This document shows, piece after piece, positions 55,587-64,000 of a stretch of DNA of 64,000 nucleotides. How positions within the stretch are numbered: the first letter of the stretch is position 1; the number at the start of each line of letters is the position of its first letter. The notes below the pieces were generated by a model. The model saw only the letters and a list, made by a program, of their open reading frames with translations, searched no databases and had not been told where the DNA came from. Both the position numbers and the translations under genes were made by a program. Source of the DNA: Danxiaibacter flavus (GTDB taxonomy: Bacteria; Bacteroidota; Bacteroidia; Chitinophagales; Chitinophagaceae); contig NZ_JAULBC010000003.1 of NCBI RefSeq assembly GCF_041060425.1, positions 496,001-560,000 on the forward strand. The letters are read 5' to 3'.

Positions 55587-56568
55587 TGTTTTTTGAACCA
55601 TATAAGACATATAAGGGAATATAAGTTTGGGTGAGACATCATGACTATAATTCAGCATTCATAATGGCTGAGAAGAGATAGAATCCGGACCTACCATGGC
55701 TGATAGCTGACGGCTGATAGCTGATAGCTGATAGCTTTTTTAGATCCACCATCAATATATTTCTGAACCATATAAGTCATATAAGGAAATATAAGTTTGG
55801 GTGAAACATCATGACTATAATTCAGCATTCATAATGGCTGAGAAGAGATCGAATCCGGACCTACCATGGCTGATAGCTGACTGCTGATAGCTTTTTTAGA
55901 TCCACCATAAATATATTTCTGAACCATATAAGACATATAAGGGAATATAAGTTTGGGTGAAACATCATGACTATAATTCAGCATTCATAATGGCTGAGAA
56001 GAGATAAAATCCGGACCTATCATGGCTGATAGCTGATAGCTTTTTTAGATCCACCGTATATATTTCTGAACCATATAAGACATATAAGGGAATATAAGTT
56101 TGGGTGAAACATCATGACTATAATTCAGCATTCATAATGGCTGAGAAGAGATAGCATCCGGACCTATCATGGCTGACAGCTGACGGCTGATAGCTGATAG
56201 CTTTTTAGATCCGCTTAAAATATATTTCTGAACCATATAAGACATATAAGGGAATATAAGTTTGGGTGAAACATCATGACTATAATTCAGCATTCATAAT
56301 GGCTGAGAAGAGATAGAATCCGGACCTATCATGGCTGATAGCTGACTGCTGATAGCTGATAACTTTTTAGAGCCACCGTAAATATATTTCTGAACCATAT
56401 AAGACATATAAGGGAATATAAGTTTGGGTGAAACTTCATGACTATAATTCAGCATTCATAATGGCTGAGAAGAGATCGAATCCGGATCTATCATGGCTGA
56501 TAGCTAATAGCTGACTGCTGATAGCTTTTTTAGATCCACGGTAAATATATTTCTGAACCATATAAGCA

Positions 56569-56781
56569 AGGTGTCGGCCGCGCCAACGTTTCTTTGTAAA
56601 CAACTGATAAAGCTTAAAGCTCAAAGCCTAAAGCTGACCGAAGCGAAGTTTTTTGAACCGTATAAGGTATATAAGGGCGCACAAGAAGTTACGTCGGAGA
56701 CTAATAATGGCTAAAGCAGTATACATTTACTCAGCCAGTTTGTGCCCTTCACCATTGACCATTCACTATTCACTAGTTGCA
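56569..56781. repeat. Reverse-complement copy of the 228-bp A unit from 30.6 kb
   Basis: It runs from AAGGTGTCGGCCGCGCCAAC through AAAGCTCAAAGCCTAAAGCT to ACCATTCACTATTCACTAGT, which is the order of the A unit read on the other strand. It splits the six-unit array from the seventh unit. Confidence 0.8.
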
Positions 56782-56874
56782 TAGAAGGCATAGATGGAAA
56801 TATAAGTTTAGGTGAACCATCATGACTATAATTCAGTATTCATAATGGCTGAGAAGAGATCGAATCCGGACCTA

Positions 56875-57483
56875 TCATGGCTGACAGCTGACTGCTGATA
56901 GCTGACAGCTGACTACTATTGCAACGGTCAGCAACAAACCCATAAAACCTTTTAAACACATACGAAATGCCCGAAGAGACCGGGTAATGTGATATTCGAC
57001 TGATTTTTCTGATATCTCTAATCTGGCTGATATCGTTTTATTGGAGAGCTTTTTTTCACGGCTTAATAAAAACACTTCTCTTGTTTTAGGTGGCAAGCTA
57101 TTAATTACGTTGTTGATTATGCCGTGTAATTCTTCCAAAGAGACAGGTATTTGCGGAGGCTGTTGAACAGACGTTTGACTGGCAATAATTTTGTGGTGTT
57201 TTTCATGCAACAAAACCGTCTTGTAATAACTCAACACCTGGTATTTGATGGCACTAAAAAGATATTTTGCCAGGTCATTTATTTCTACACTGTTTCGTTT
57301 TTCCCAAACATCTATAAGTACCGTTTGAACAATTTCTTCAGCAACCAGTTTATCCTTTACTTTTTGCAAAGCAAGATGAAACAGCTTTTTCCAATACTTG
57401 TCATATACCATCTCCAGGGCTGACTCATCTCCTTCCTTTAATTGCTGTAGTATTATCTCATCATTGGGTATTTCGGGTTTCAT
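56875..57483 (-). CDS. ECF-family RNA polymerase sigma factor
   Basis: A 202-residue sigma factor of the FecI-like group that directs transcription of the adjacent susCD operon. Region 2 (about 25-90) includes MVYDKYWKKLFHLALQKVKD and EEIVQTVLIDVWEKR. Region 4 (about 125-180) includes INSLPPKTREVFLLSREKKL and the helix-turn-helix SNKTISARLEISEKSVEYHI. The start ATG at 57483 follows an exact TAnnTTTG box. The final 12 residues (VSCQLSAVSCQP) are encoded by the dispersed GCTGACAGCTGACTGC-type repeat, which has replaced the original end of the gene. The preceding hydrophobic stretch FMGLLLTVAIV is unusual for a sigma factor but family members often end this way. Confidence 0.93.
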   Translation of the reverse strand: MKPEIPNDEIILQQLKEGDESALEMVYDKYWKKLFHLALQKVKDKLVAEEIVQTVLIDVWEKRNSVEINDLAKYLFSAIKYQVLSYYKTVLLHEKHHKIIASQTSVQQPPQIPVSLEELHGIINNVINSLPPKTREVFLLSREKKLSNKTISARLEISEKSVEYHITRSLRAFRMCLKGFMGLLLTVAIVVSCQLSAVSCQP

Positions 57484-57509
57484 TTGGCGACGTGCAGATT
57501 GATCACGCT

Positions 57510-57517
57510 CAAAATTA
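57510..57517 (-). promoter_or_regulatory. TAnnTTTG promoter box of the sigma gene
   Basis: On the minus strand TAATTTTG matches the consensus exactly, 26 bases before the ATG. It overlaps one end of the palindrome at 57515-57530. Confidence 0.6.
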
Positions 57518-57530
57518 GAATTAATTCTAA
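57515..57530. promoter_or_regulatory. Perfect 16-bp palindrome at the sigma promoter
   Basis: TTAGAA-TTAA-TTCTAA is a perfect inverted repeat overlapping the promoter box. It is a good candidate operator, though AT-rich palindromes can arise by chance. Confidence 0.45.
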
Positions 57531-57734
57531 TAAATAAATTACCCGATTATATCAGAAAATTATCTTTAAAGGCTTTCACAAGTCTCCACTCATGCCGTTG
57601 TGCAGATGCCCGGTACGTTGCGTTTAGGAGAACAAATAAATTCCTGCGATGTTAATACCTGACATGAATAAATTTTCTGTGTTTACCCACATTCAAATTA
57701 GAAAGCAATGTCAATGTTGCTTGTGACTTCGTCA

Positions 57735-58103
57735 TTAATACTTCTTCTCATAGTAAGGCACTTCATCATTTGATACAGCTTCTTTTTGCTGCCAGTATGC
57801 CAACGAAACAACATGGCCACCTTTTGTATGTAACTGGCGTCCAAAAACAGCCAGAACAGAGCTAAATGTAAGATCAGTAACGCCAACAATAAAACTTGCC
57901 GGGGGAGCTGCAACAGGCGCACTCTCTTCAACAGAGGCCGGTGCTGCTTTGGGCGGAGGCGCCGGTGCTACTATTACCGTGTATCCGTTAAATTCAAGAA
58001 GTGTTTTCAAAAAATCAGCACGCTCCTGCGAAACGTTCTTTTCTACTATTGCACACTTTACTCCCTGTAAGTCATCAAACTCATGATTTTTATTAATAGC
58101 CAT
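57735..58103 (-). CDS. Small conserved protein downstream of nuoN, unknown function
   Basis: A 122-residue soluble protein. The first part (VKCAIVEKNVSQERADFLKTLLEFNGYTVIV) looks like an alpha/beta unit, followed by an Ala/Pro-rich linker (APAPPPKAAPASVEESAP) and a second compact part, SFIVGVTDLTFSSVLAVFGR to LAYWQQKEAVSNDEVPYYEK. No signal peptide or catalytic motif is seen. I believe proteins of this kind occur in related genomes but do not know a named family. It is co-directional with nuoN and 154 bases after it, so it may be the last gene of the nuo operon. A complex I accessory role would be speculation. Confidence 0.72.
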   Translation of the reverse strand: MAINKNHEFDDLQGVKCAIVEKNVSQERADFLKTLLEFNGYTVIVAPAPPPKAAPASVEESAPVAAPPASFIVGVTDLTFSSVLAVFGRQLHTKGGHVVSLAYWQQKEAVSNDEVPYYEKKY

Positions 58104-58257
58104 GGCGGAAGGAAAAATTAAAAATTTAAAATTAAAAAAGCATGCTCACGACACATGTACTCGCTAGCGCTATGTTAATTACAAGTGTCAAATAACAGAC
58201 CATCAATTCTCGATTTACGTTTGACGATTCCCGGATTACAAAAGCGCAAATTTGCAC

Positions 58258-59667
58258 TTAACGCAATACTATTAGCGAATAAATATAATCGTAAACCGGG
58301 CTCACCACACCTATTGTTACAGCACCTGCTACACATACAATGAATGCCAGCTTTGGCATAAGCGGTGTCCGGATAGATGGAAGTGGTGTTGGATTTGCGT
58401 CCATAAATATTGCTTTTACCACACGTAAATAGTAATAAAGCGAGATAACGATATTTACCGCGGCAATGCTTATCAATACATAATTCCCTTTGCCTGCTCC
58501 CGCTATCAGCAAAAAGAATTTTCCGAAAAAGCCTGCTGTCGGAGGCACACCAGCCAATGAAAATAGGGCAATCGTAAGCACCCAGGATAAGCCGGGATTG
58601 GTTTTGTAAAATCCCTTGTAGTCGCTGATGTTTTCTTTACCAGTAACCGCAGTCACCAATGATACTACGCCAAATGCTGCAAGATTGGAGAAAACATAGA
58701 TCAGTACAAAGTATATAACCGAGGTAGTTGAAATATCGGAGCTTCGGGAAATACCTACCAGTATAAAACCTACCTGTGCAATGGACGAAAAAGCAAGAAA
58801 GCGCTTGAAATTTTCCTGCCTTATTGCAAACAGATTACCTGTAATTATCGTGAGCAACGACAAGATGAACAACATATTATACCATACTTTTGCCAGCGGG
58901 CTGAATACAGTATACAGCACCGAGACAAATGCAAACAGTACCGCTCCTTTTGATACCACAGATAAAAATGAAGTTACCGCAACCGGGGCGCCTTCATATA
59001 CATCAGCTGTCCACAGGTGAAATGGCACCACCGATATTTTAAAAGCAAATCCGGCAATAATTAATATGAAAGCGAATAGTTGTAGCGGATTGTTGTTTAT
59101 CAGGTGTGGCAGTTCAGAAAATACCAATGTGCCGGTGGTACCATACAGCATGGAAATTCCAAACAACAAACATGCTGACGAAAAAGCAGATGAAAAGATC
59201 AGTTTCATGGCCCCTTCTGATGAACGCCGCTTTGTCAAATCAAAATTGGCCGCTGCCGCTAATGGAATAGTTGACATTTCCAAACCCAGGTAGAACATAA
59301 GAAGGTTGCCCGAAGAAATCATAAAGAACATTCCCAACAATGACGAGAGCATTAAAATATAAAACTCCGGCACATGCTTATTCGTTTTGAGCCATGAGTA
59401 GGACTGCAACGAAATGATCAGCATCGCCAGGTTGAGAATATTTTTTTCAAATGCTATCAGCCTGCTGGTTCGAAACATTTCATTAAACAATATTCCCTCA
59501 TGATTGAATACAAAACCCAGAATCAAATTCAGCAGCAACAACACATTCATTGTGTTCATAAAACTTTCGTTGCTTCTGTCTCTTCCCAGTTTCATAAACA
59601 GTAGTATAAAAATCATGGCGATTACAGCCATTTCCTGTTTCATGAGTATCAAAAAATCAGTCCACAT
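58258..59667 (-). CDS. nuoN: NADH-quinone oxidoreductase subunit N
   Basis: Antiporter-like proton-pumping subunit of complex I, located in the inner membrane, 469 residues with about 14 transmembrane segments. The conserved parts are the Glu of MFYLGLEMSTIPLAA in TM5, Lys in AGFAFKISVVPFHLWTADVYEGAPVAVTSF and Lys of FLSVVSKGAVLF, and RQENFKRFLAFSSIAQVG. It lies 109 bases downstream of nuoM. It is the last recognised Nuo subunit, in the usual J-K-L-M-N order. Confidence 0.95.
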   Translation of the reverse strand: MWTDFLILMKQEMAVIAMIFILLFMKLGRDRSNESFMNTMNVLLLLNLILGFVFNHEGILFNEMFRTSRLIAFEKNILNLAMLIISLQSYSWLKTNKHVPEFYILMLSSLLGMFFMISSGNLLMFYLGLEMSTIPLAAAANFDLTKRRSSEGAMKLIFSSAFSSACLLFGISMLYGTTGTLVFSELPHLINNNPLQLFAFILIIAGFAFKISVVPFHLWTADVYEGAPVAVTSFLSVVSKGAVLFAFVSVLYTVFSPLAKVWYNMLFILSLLTIITGNLFAIRQENFKRFLAFSSIAQVGFILVGISRSSDISTTSVIYFVLIYVFSNLAAFGVVSLVTAVTGKENISDYKGFYKTNPGLSWVLTIALFSLAGVPPTAGFFGKFFLLIAGAGKGNYVLISIAAVNIVISLYYYLRVVKAIFMDANPTPLPSIRTPLMPKLAFIVCVAGAVTIGVVSPVYDYIYSLIVLR

Positions 59668-59776
59668 TGTTTGCTCGTTTATGTTGATTAGTTCTTATTT
59701 TTTCTGAACCCCGGCGGCACGGTGCTATTAAGCGGCCGTTGCCTGCCCGTCCCCGTAATAACAGCATCACATACTG

Positions 59777-61252
59777 CTATTTTACCATCGTCAATACCTT
59801 ATTCATAATAACATCTGTTGAAGGTGCTATCAGCTTCGTAATTAAAAAAGGAGCAACACCCATTATTACAATCCCTGTGATCAACACACCTGCAGCCAGC
59901 TTCTCATTCCATGATGCATCGGTTAGTTGATTGTATGATGCATTCAAAGGCCCCATAATTGATCTTCCGGTTGCTCTTAATATATAAACTGCCGTAACCA
60001 CGATGGAGGCGCAGGCCAAAATAGTAGCAAAACGATACCAGGCATCAGGATTTTGCCAGGAACCCATAAATACAGTCATTTCGGCTACAAAGCCGCTGAA
60101 TCCGGGAAGTCCCAGTGAGCATAAACCTGCAATTGTAAACACGGTAGAAATAAACGGCGTAACCTTCAGCAGCCCGCCTAATTGCGCTATCTGTCTTGTA
60201 TGTGTACGGCTGTAAATCATACCAATGGCAGCGAAGAAAAGAGCCGTCATTAAACCGTGCGACACCATTTGCAATACGGCACCATTAACAGATGTTTTCG
60301 TAAGCATACCAATACCGAGCAGTACAAAACCACAGTGGCTTACAGAAGAATAGGCATTGATGTATTTCAAATCCGTTTGCATCATCGTCGCAAAGGCTCC
60401 GTATATAATTGCGATAGTTGCCAGTAGAATAATTATCCATGCATAGCTATGTGCCGCATCGGGCATTAAATATGTAGCCACACGTAAGCACCCGTATCCG
60501 CCCAGCTTCATGGATATACCTGCTAAAAACATGGAGGCTGCCGTTGGTGCGGAGGAGTGACCATCAGGCACCCATGTGTGAAACGGAAACAGCGCCGTAA
60601 AAATGCCGAAGCCGATAAATGCAAAAGGAAAAAATGTTTTTTGAACGGATAACGGAATATGCATCCCCGCAATTTGTATAACGTCAAATGAGTTTGCCTG
60701 AAAATAAATGCCTGCAAGCCCGACAAATACCAGTGCAGACCCGGCCATGAGCATTAATGCCAGCTTCATGGCGCTGTATTCTTTTTTTCCGCTTCCCCAA
60801 ATGCCGATCAGCAAAAACTTGGGAACAACGGCTACTTCCAAAAAGAAGAACATGGTAAACAGATCAAGCGAAATAAAGAAGCCATAAGCCCCCATGCTTA
60901 GTAGTGCCAGTAAAAAGAAAAATTCTTTACTCAGCTTCTCCGTGCTCCACGAAACAAGTGTTCCGGCAAGAACCACCAAAGCGGTGAGCGTAATCATAGC
61001 AAGTGATATACCATCAATGCCCACATGATAATTAATATTAAGTGGCTTAAACCACATAACATTCGATTCAAACAAAAACTGACTACCGCCTGAAGTATGC
61101 TGTTGCCAGTATGCTATGAGCAGAAATACGACCAATGCCAATTGTACCGCGGCACCTGCCAGCGATACCGTTCTTACCTGCTTTAATCCTTTGCAAAAAA
61201 GAACAGCAATTGCGGTGAGAAAAGGCACTATGATAAGAAGTGTTAGATTCAT
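59777..61252 (-). CDS. nuoM: NADH-quinone oxidoreductase subunit M
   Basis: Antiporter-like proton-pumping subunit, 491 residues. The TM5 Glu is present (Glu139 in FFFLEVAVVPKFLLIG), and Lys249 in AGISMKLGGYG matches the TM8 lysine. At the TM7 position where the E. coli subunit has an essential Lys seven residues before His (K-M-P-M-V-P-x-H), this protein has Phe218 (GFGIFTALFPFHTWVPDGHS). The rest, including SAPTAASMFLAGISMKLGG and KYINAYSSVSHCGFVLLGIG, is ordinary. A Lys-less NuoM of this type may be a lineage trait. It starts eight bases after nuoL ends. Confidence 0.94.
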   Translation of the reverse strand: MNLTLLIIVPFLTAIAVLFCKGLKQVRTVSLAGAAVQLALVVFLLIAYWQQHTSGGSQFLFESNVMWFKPLNINYHVGIDGISLAMITLTALVVLAGTLVSWSTEKLSKEFFFLLALLSMGAYGFFISLDLFTMFFFLEVAVVPKFLLIGIWGSGKKEYSAMKLALMLMAGSALVFVGLAGIYFQANSFDVIQIAGMHIPLSVQKTFFPFAFIGFGIFTALFPFHTWVPDGHSSAPTAASMFLAGISMKLGGYGCLRVATYLMPDAAHSYAWIIILLATIAIIYGAFATMMQTDLKYINAYSSVSHCGFVLLGIGMLTKTSVNGAVLQMVSHGLMTALFFAAIGMIYSRTHTRQIAQLGGLLKVTPFISTVFTIAGLCSLGLPGFSGFVAEMTVFMGSWQNPDAWYRFATILACASIVVTAVYILRATGRSIMGPLNASYNQLTDASWNEKLAAGVLITGIVIMGVAPFLITKLIAPSTDVIMNKVLTMVK

Positions 61253-61260
61253 ATGACTAA

Positions 61261-63192
61261 TTATTTCCAGAGATAAATAAATAAAACAGCCAATCCTGCA
61301 ATACCTGAGAAAAAGTACAAGGCGTATGTTTGTACCTTGCCCGATTGCAACCCTTTAATAAGACCAGAGATTCTAGCTGTAGTTGCAGCCACTCCATTTA
61401 CAAAAGCATCGATTATATTCCTGTCAATCCAGGCGGCCGGCCGGCCAATCAAATTGAAAATAACTTTGCGGGTGATGAAAAGATAAATTTCATCAACATA
61501 AAATTTCTTTGTTGCTGCTTTGTAAAAGCTGCCAAAAGCCACCGCCATTTTACCGGCAGATCCGTTTTCTTTTTTATACATGCGTGCAGCAAAAAATATA
61601 GCAAACAACACGAGCACAATGGGCACAAGAGAAAATAATACATCCATGTGTGTTTCCAGCGGCACACCGTCTGAAGTCACCATTTTGGTAATTGGAACAA
61701 GGCCTGCGCCTACGGAGCAGATCATTAAAACAATCAATGGAATCTTCATGGAAGCCGTTCCATCTGCATTATGCGTGCCATGTACGGTAGCTTCTTTTCT
61801 CCAGAAAATTGAAAAATATAAACGGAACATATAAAATGCCGTAAGTACTGCGGTGAACAACGCAATGGCATAAATAATTTTATTGGAATGGAATGAGGCT
61901 GTAAGGATTTCTTCCTTGCTGAAAAAACCCGCAAACGGCGGCACACCTGCAATGGCAAGGCAGGCCACCAGGAATGCAATATGTGTTACAGGCATAAGCT
62001 TGCGCAGGCCACCCATATCTTTTAGATCGTTGCTATGGACAAAATGGATAATTACCCCTGCACCCAGGAACAATAGCGATTTGAAGAACGCGTGTGTAAA
62101 TAAGTGAAACAGAGATGCTGTATAGCCCAATCCGTTTTCACCACCATAACGCGATATGCCCAGGGCGAACATCATGTAGCCGATTTGCGACATGGTAGAG
62201 TATGCGAGTACCCGTTTGATATCGGTTTGTGTGCAGGCAATAATTGCGGCAACCAGGGCTGATATAGCACCTACCCATGTAACAATTTGTAAAGCCGGTA
62301 CATCAATGGCGAAAACAGGAAACAATCTTGCTACGAGATAAACACCGGCTACCACCATTGTCGCCGCATGTATTAATGCAGATACGGGCGTTGGCCCCTC
62401 CATAGCATCCGGCAGCCAGATGTGCAGTGGAAACATAGCCGATTTTCCCGCGCCGCCTACAAACACGAGGCATAATCCCCACGTAAGCATGGATATACCA
62501 AGAAAAGATGCTGTTGTAATGCTTACAAATTCACCGGATTGAGGTGCCGTGAGTCGTTGAATGAGCGCATTAAAATCCAACGTACCTCCATAAAAACTTA
62601 GTACCAGGATGCCTATTAAAAATCCGAAGTCGGCAAAGCGGGTAACCATAAATGCTTTTTTTGAAGCGACAACTGCGGAAGGTTTATTATAATAGAAACC
62701 AATTAAGAGGAATGAGGAAACACCCACTAACTCCCAGAAAATATACATCTGGAAAATATTGGATGAAAGCACTAACCCTAACATAGAGAAGGTGAACAAT
62801 GAAAGATATGCATAGTAAGTAGTAAAACGTTCTTCTCCCTTCATATATCCAAGACTGAATATGTGTACCATGAGAGATATAAAACTAACCACTACTATCA
62901 TCATCATTGATATAGGGTCAACAATGGCACCCATATCAATAGACAGTGTTGGCGAAAATGCCAGCCAGTTGTATTTATAGGCAATAAGGTGCTGATAAAC
63001 GCCATCCACTTTCCCGTCCGCAAAAAAATACCGGCCGGCTACCAATACCGAAATTATTGTAACAGCAAACATGGATGCCGTACCGATAACACCGGACGCA
63101 TTTTTTAAATGTTTTTTTCCAAACAGCCCAAGCAATAAAAAACACGCCAGCGGAAGCAAGAGAACCGGTAAAAGATATTGTTGATAGTTCAT
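61261..63192 (-). CDS. nuoL: NADH-quinone oxidoreductase subunit L
   Basis: The largest antiporter-like subunit, 643 residues from the ATG at 63192; a few open upstream codons lack a good start context. It has the TM5 Glu in MYIFWELVGVSSFLLIGFYY, the TM7 Lys in VGGAGKSAMFPLHIWLPDAM and the long C-terminal amphipathic helix region (from about residue 530) that runs along the membrane arm. TQTDIKRVLAYSTMSQIGYM and FSKEEILTASF are further family marks. It is separated from nuoK by 78 bases. Confidence 0.95.
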   Translation of the reverse strand: MNYQQYLLPVLLLPLACFLLLGLFGKKHLKNASGVIGTASMFAVTIISVLVAGRYFFADGKVDGVYQHLIAYKYNWLAFSPTLSIDMGAIVDPISMMMIVVVSFISLMVHIFSLGYMKGEERFTTYYAYLSLFTFSMLGLVLSSNIFQMYIFWELVGVSSFLLIGFYYNKPSAVVASKKAFMVTRFADFGFLIGILVLSFYGGTLDFNALIQRLTAPQSGEFVSITTASFLGISMLTWGLCLVFVGGAGKSAMFPLHIWLPDAMEGPTPVSALIHAATMVVAGVYLVARLFPVFAIDVPALQIVTWVGAISALVAAIIACTQTDIKRVLAYSTMSQIGYMMFALGISRYGGENGLGYTASLFHLFTHAFFKSLLFLGAGVIIHFVHSNDLKDMGGLRKLMPVTHIAFLVACLAIAGVPPFAGFFSKEEILTASFHSNKIIYAIALFTAVLTAFYMFRLYFSIFWRKEATVHGTHNADGTASMKIPLIVLMICSVGAGLVPITKMVTSDGVPLETHMDVLFSLVPIVLVLFAIFFAARMYKKENGSAGKMAVAFGSFYKAATKKFYVDEIYLFITRKVIFNLIGRPAAWIDRNIIDAFVNGVAATTARISGLIKGLQSGKVQTYALYFFSGIAGLAVLFIYLWK

Positions 63193-63270
63193 AAGCCTCA
63201 CCCGTTCTTTCACAAAGGAAACGGGACTTTGTTTTAATTTTTTATAAATAAAACCATTGACATTTAATCG

Positions 63271-63585
63271 TTACCATTTAAGTTCCGTTGCGTCATCTAC
63301 ATCAATGGATTTGTGGGTCCTGTATAAATTAATAATGATAGCGATAGCCACGGCCGCTTCTGCAGCAGCAATTGTTATGATGAATATGGTAAAGAATATA
63401 CCATCCGCTTTTTGCGGATACAGATATTTATTAAATGCAACAAAATTGATGTTCACGCTGTTTAATATCAATTCGACCGACATCAGCATGGTGATCATAT
63501 TGCGGCGTGTAAACAAGCCGTACATTCCTATAAAGAACAAAGCCGTGCTTACAAATAAAATATGAGTCAGTGGTACCGTGCTCAT
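63271..63585 (-). CDS. nuoK: NADH-quinone oxidoreductase subunit K
   Basis: A 104-residue membrane subunit with three transmembrane segments. The two buried glutamates of the proton path are visible: Glu38 in MLMSVELILNSVNINFV and Glu76 in TIAAAEAAVAIAI. The ATG at 63585 lies directly against the nuoJ stop (63586-63588), indicating translational coupling. Confidence 0.96.
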   Translation of the reverse strand: MSTVPLTHILFVSTALFFIGMYGLFTRRNMITMLMSVELILNSVNINFVAFNKYLYPQKADGIFFTIFIITIAAAEAAVAIAIIINLYRTHKSIDVDDATELKW

Positions 63586-64000
63586 TTAAACCTCCGTTAT
63601 AATTAATGGTTCACGAATATTGACGTTTACATTTTCTTCTTCTGGCTCGGTGATATTTACAGTTATATTTTCCGGTGCTGCTACGGTCCTTTCTACATTC
63701 TCTTTTGGTGGTTTTAGGGCGATCACAATACAGCCAACCATCGCGGATAAGAGCAGCAGACTTACTACTTCAAAAGGCAGGATATAACCATGTTCCGTTG
63801 TGCTTAGCATTTGTACACCTATATCACTTACTGACAGGCTGAAAGGTTGCGAAGCGGCACTGCTAAAACCATAATGGTTAATAAGGTTAAAAGAAAAAGT
63901 GAGCCCAAAAAGCGCTGCTAGTGCAGAGGCAATGATGCGCTTTAGCGATGGCCCGGGCATTTTTGTACCCGCCTGCTGTGTAAGGAAAATGGAAAAAATG
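63586..64000 (-). CDS. nuoJ: NADH-quinone oxidoreductase subunit J, 5' truncated by the window edge
   Basis: The C-terminal part of the NuoJ membrane subunit. The frame stays open to the right edge; the residues before the first internal Met read IFSIFLTQQAGTKMPGPS, so the Met at 63960 is not the true start. The segment EHGYILPFEVVSLLLLSAMVGCIVIA is the conserved last transmembrane helix of NuoJ. The tail is long and acidic, with repeating Asn/Val-Asn-(I/V) and Glu-rich stretches (ITVNITEPEEENVNVNI), more extended than in most NuoJ proteins. It overlaps nothing and abuts nuoK. Confidence 0.93.
   Translation of the reverse strand, partial: IFSIFLTQQAGTKMPGPSLKRIIASALAALFGLTFSFNLINHYGFSSAASQPFSLSVSDIGVQMLSTTEHGYILPFEVVSLLLLSAMVGCIVIALKPPKENVERTVAAPENITVNITEPEEENVNVNIREPLIITEV

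Larger units (their letters stand above)
55367..56874. repeat. Repeat array between fecR and the sigma gene
   Basis: Six tandem units of about 147-170 bp (marked by ATAATGGCTGAGAAGAGAT at 55661, 55831, 55987, 56134, 56296 and 56458) are followed by a 213-bp unrelated repeat and a seventh unit (56842). Each unit has TATAAGTTTGGGTGAAACAT, GACTATAATTCAGCATTC and a run of GCTGATAGCT words whose number varies, which explains the length differences. Units are nearly identical, indicating recent amplification. No gene fits the array, and there are no CRISPR-like spacers. Confidence 0.93.

Noticed and set aside
55584..56562. CRISPR array
   Set aside because: The repeats are 147-170 bp, nearly contiguous and without unique spacers of uniform length. 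No cas genes are present.
30621..56781. Composite transposon bounded by the inverted A-type repeats
   Set aside because: The repeats are 25 kb apart, no transposase or target-site duplication is visible, and the interval carries ordinary chromosomal genes such as carbonic anhydrase and susCD.

Overview
The window comes from a Bacteroidota chromosome, most likely a Chitinophagaceae-type organism. This rests on gene content: a fused SecDF, a SusC/SusD pair with an STN domain beside an ECF sigma factor and FecR, a GH97 glycosidase, LVIVD lipoproteins, lipoboxes of the xxSC/xxAC type, LytS/LytTR regulation, several TAnnTTTG promoter boxes and few strong Shine-Dalgarno sites. No plasmid, phage or transposase gene is visible. 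I see no rRNA, tRNA or CRISPR array.

Layout. 1-2042: groES (cut by the left edge) and groEL with a terminator. 2043-6334: a 51-residue small gene, an orphan terminator, a secreted GH97 alpha-glycosidase and an HU/SPOR-type membrane protein. 6415-11243: a small membrane protein, two related FKBP-like lipoproteins and secDF. 11609-24606: two tandem copies of a four-gene heavy-metal RND efflux operon (small His-rich secreted protein, TolC-like channel, membrane fusion lipoprotein, CzcA-type pump). 24928-30509: an outer-membrane beta-barrel receptor, a lipocalin-like protein, a GH127 remnant and a bestrophin-like membrane protein. 30621-31518: a 351-bp tandem repeat. 31709-39928: an OafA-like acyltransferase, a 17/18-bp tandem array, a modular sugar dehydrogenase/cytochrome lipoprotein, two LVIVD-type lipoproteins, a beta-carbonic anhydrase and a BNR-repeat protein. 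40100-44835: a TonB-receptor-like protein divergent from a LytS/LytTR two-component pair. 44886-48547: an FAD amine oxidase divergent from a PaaI-type thioesterase and a FabF-type ketosynthase, with three palindromic TetR-like operators. 48843-57517: SusD, SusC, FecR and ECF sigma on the minus strand, with a 1.4-kb repeat array wedged between fecR and the sigma gene. 57735-64000: a conserved small protein and nuoN-M-L-K-J of respiratory complex I (nuoJ cut by the right edge).

Themes. Most genes serve the envelope: protein export (SecDF), folding (GroESL, FKBP-like lipoproteins), divalent-metal efflux, outer-membrane nutrient uptake with sigma/anti-sigma signalling, and carbohydrate turnover. 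Non-coding DNA is rich in dispersed repeats, and the same elements recur at distant sites. One lies inside the first RND operon, one supplies the last codons of the ECF sigma gene, and one is amplified as a 17/18-bp array. The most unusual points are the paired His-rich proteins of the RND operons, the operator trio around the thioesterase/ketosynthase pair, the repeat invasion of the sigma/FecR locus, and a NuoM without the usual TM7 lysine.
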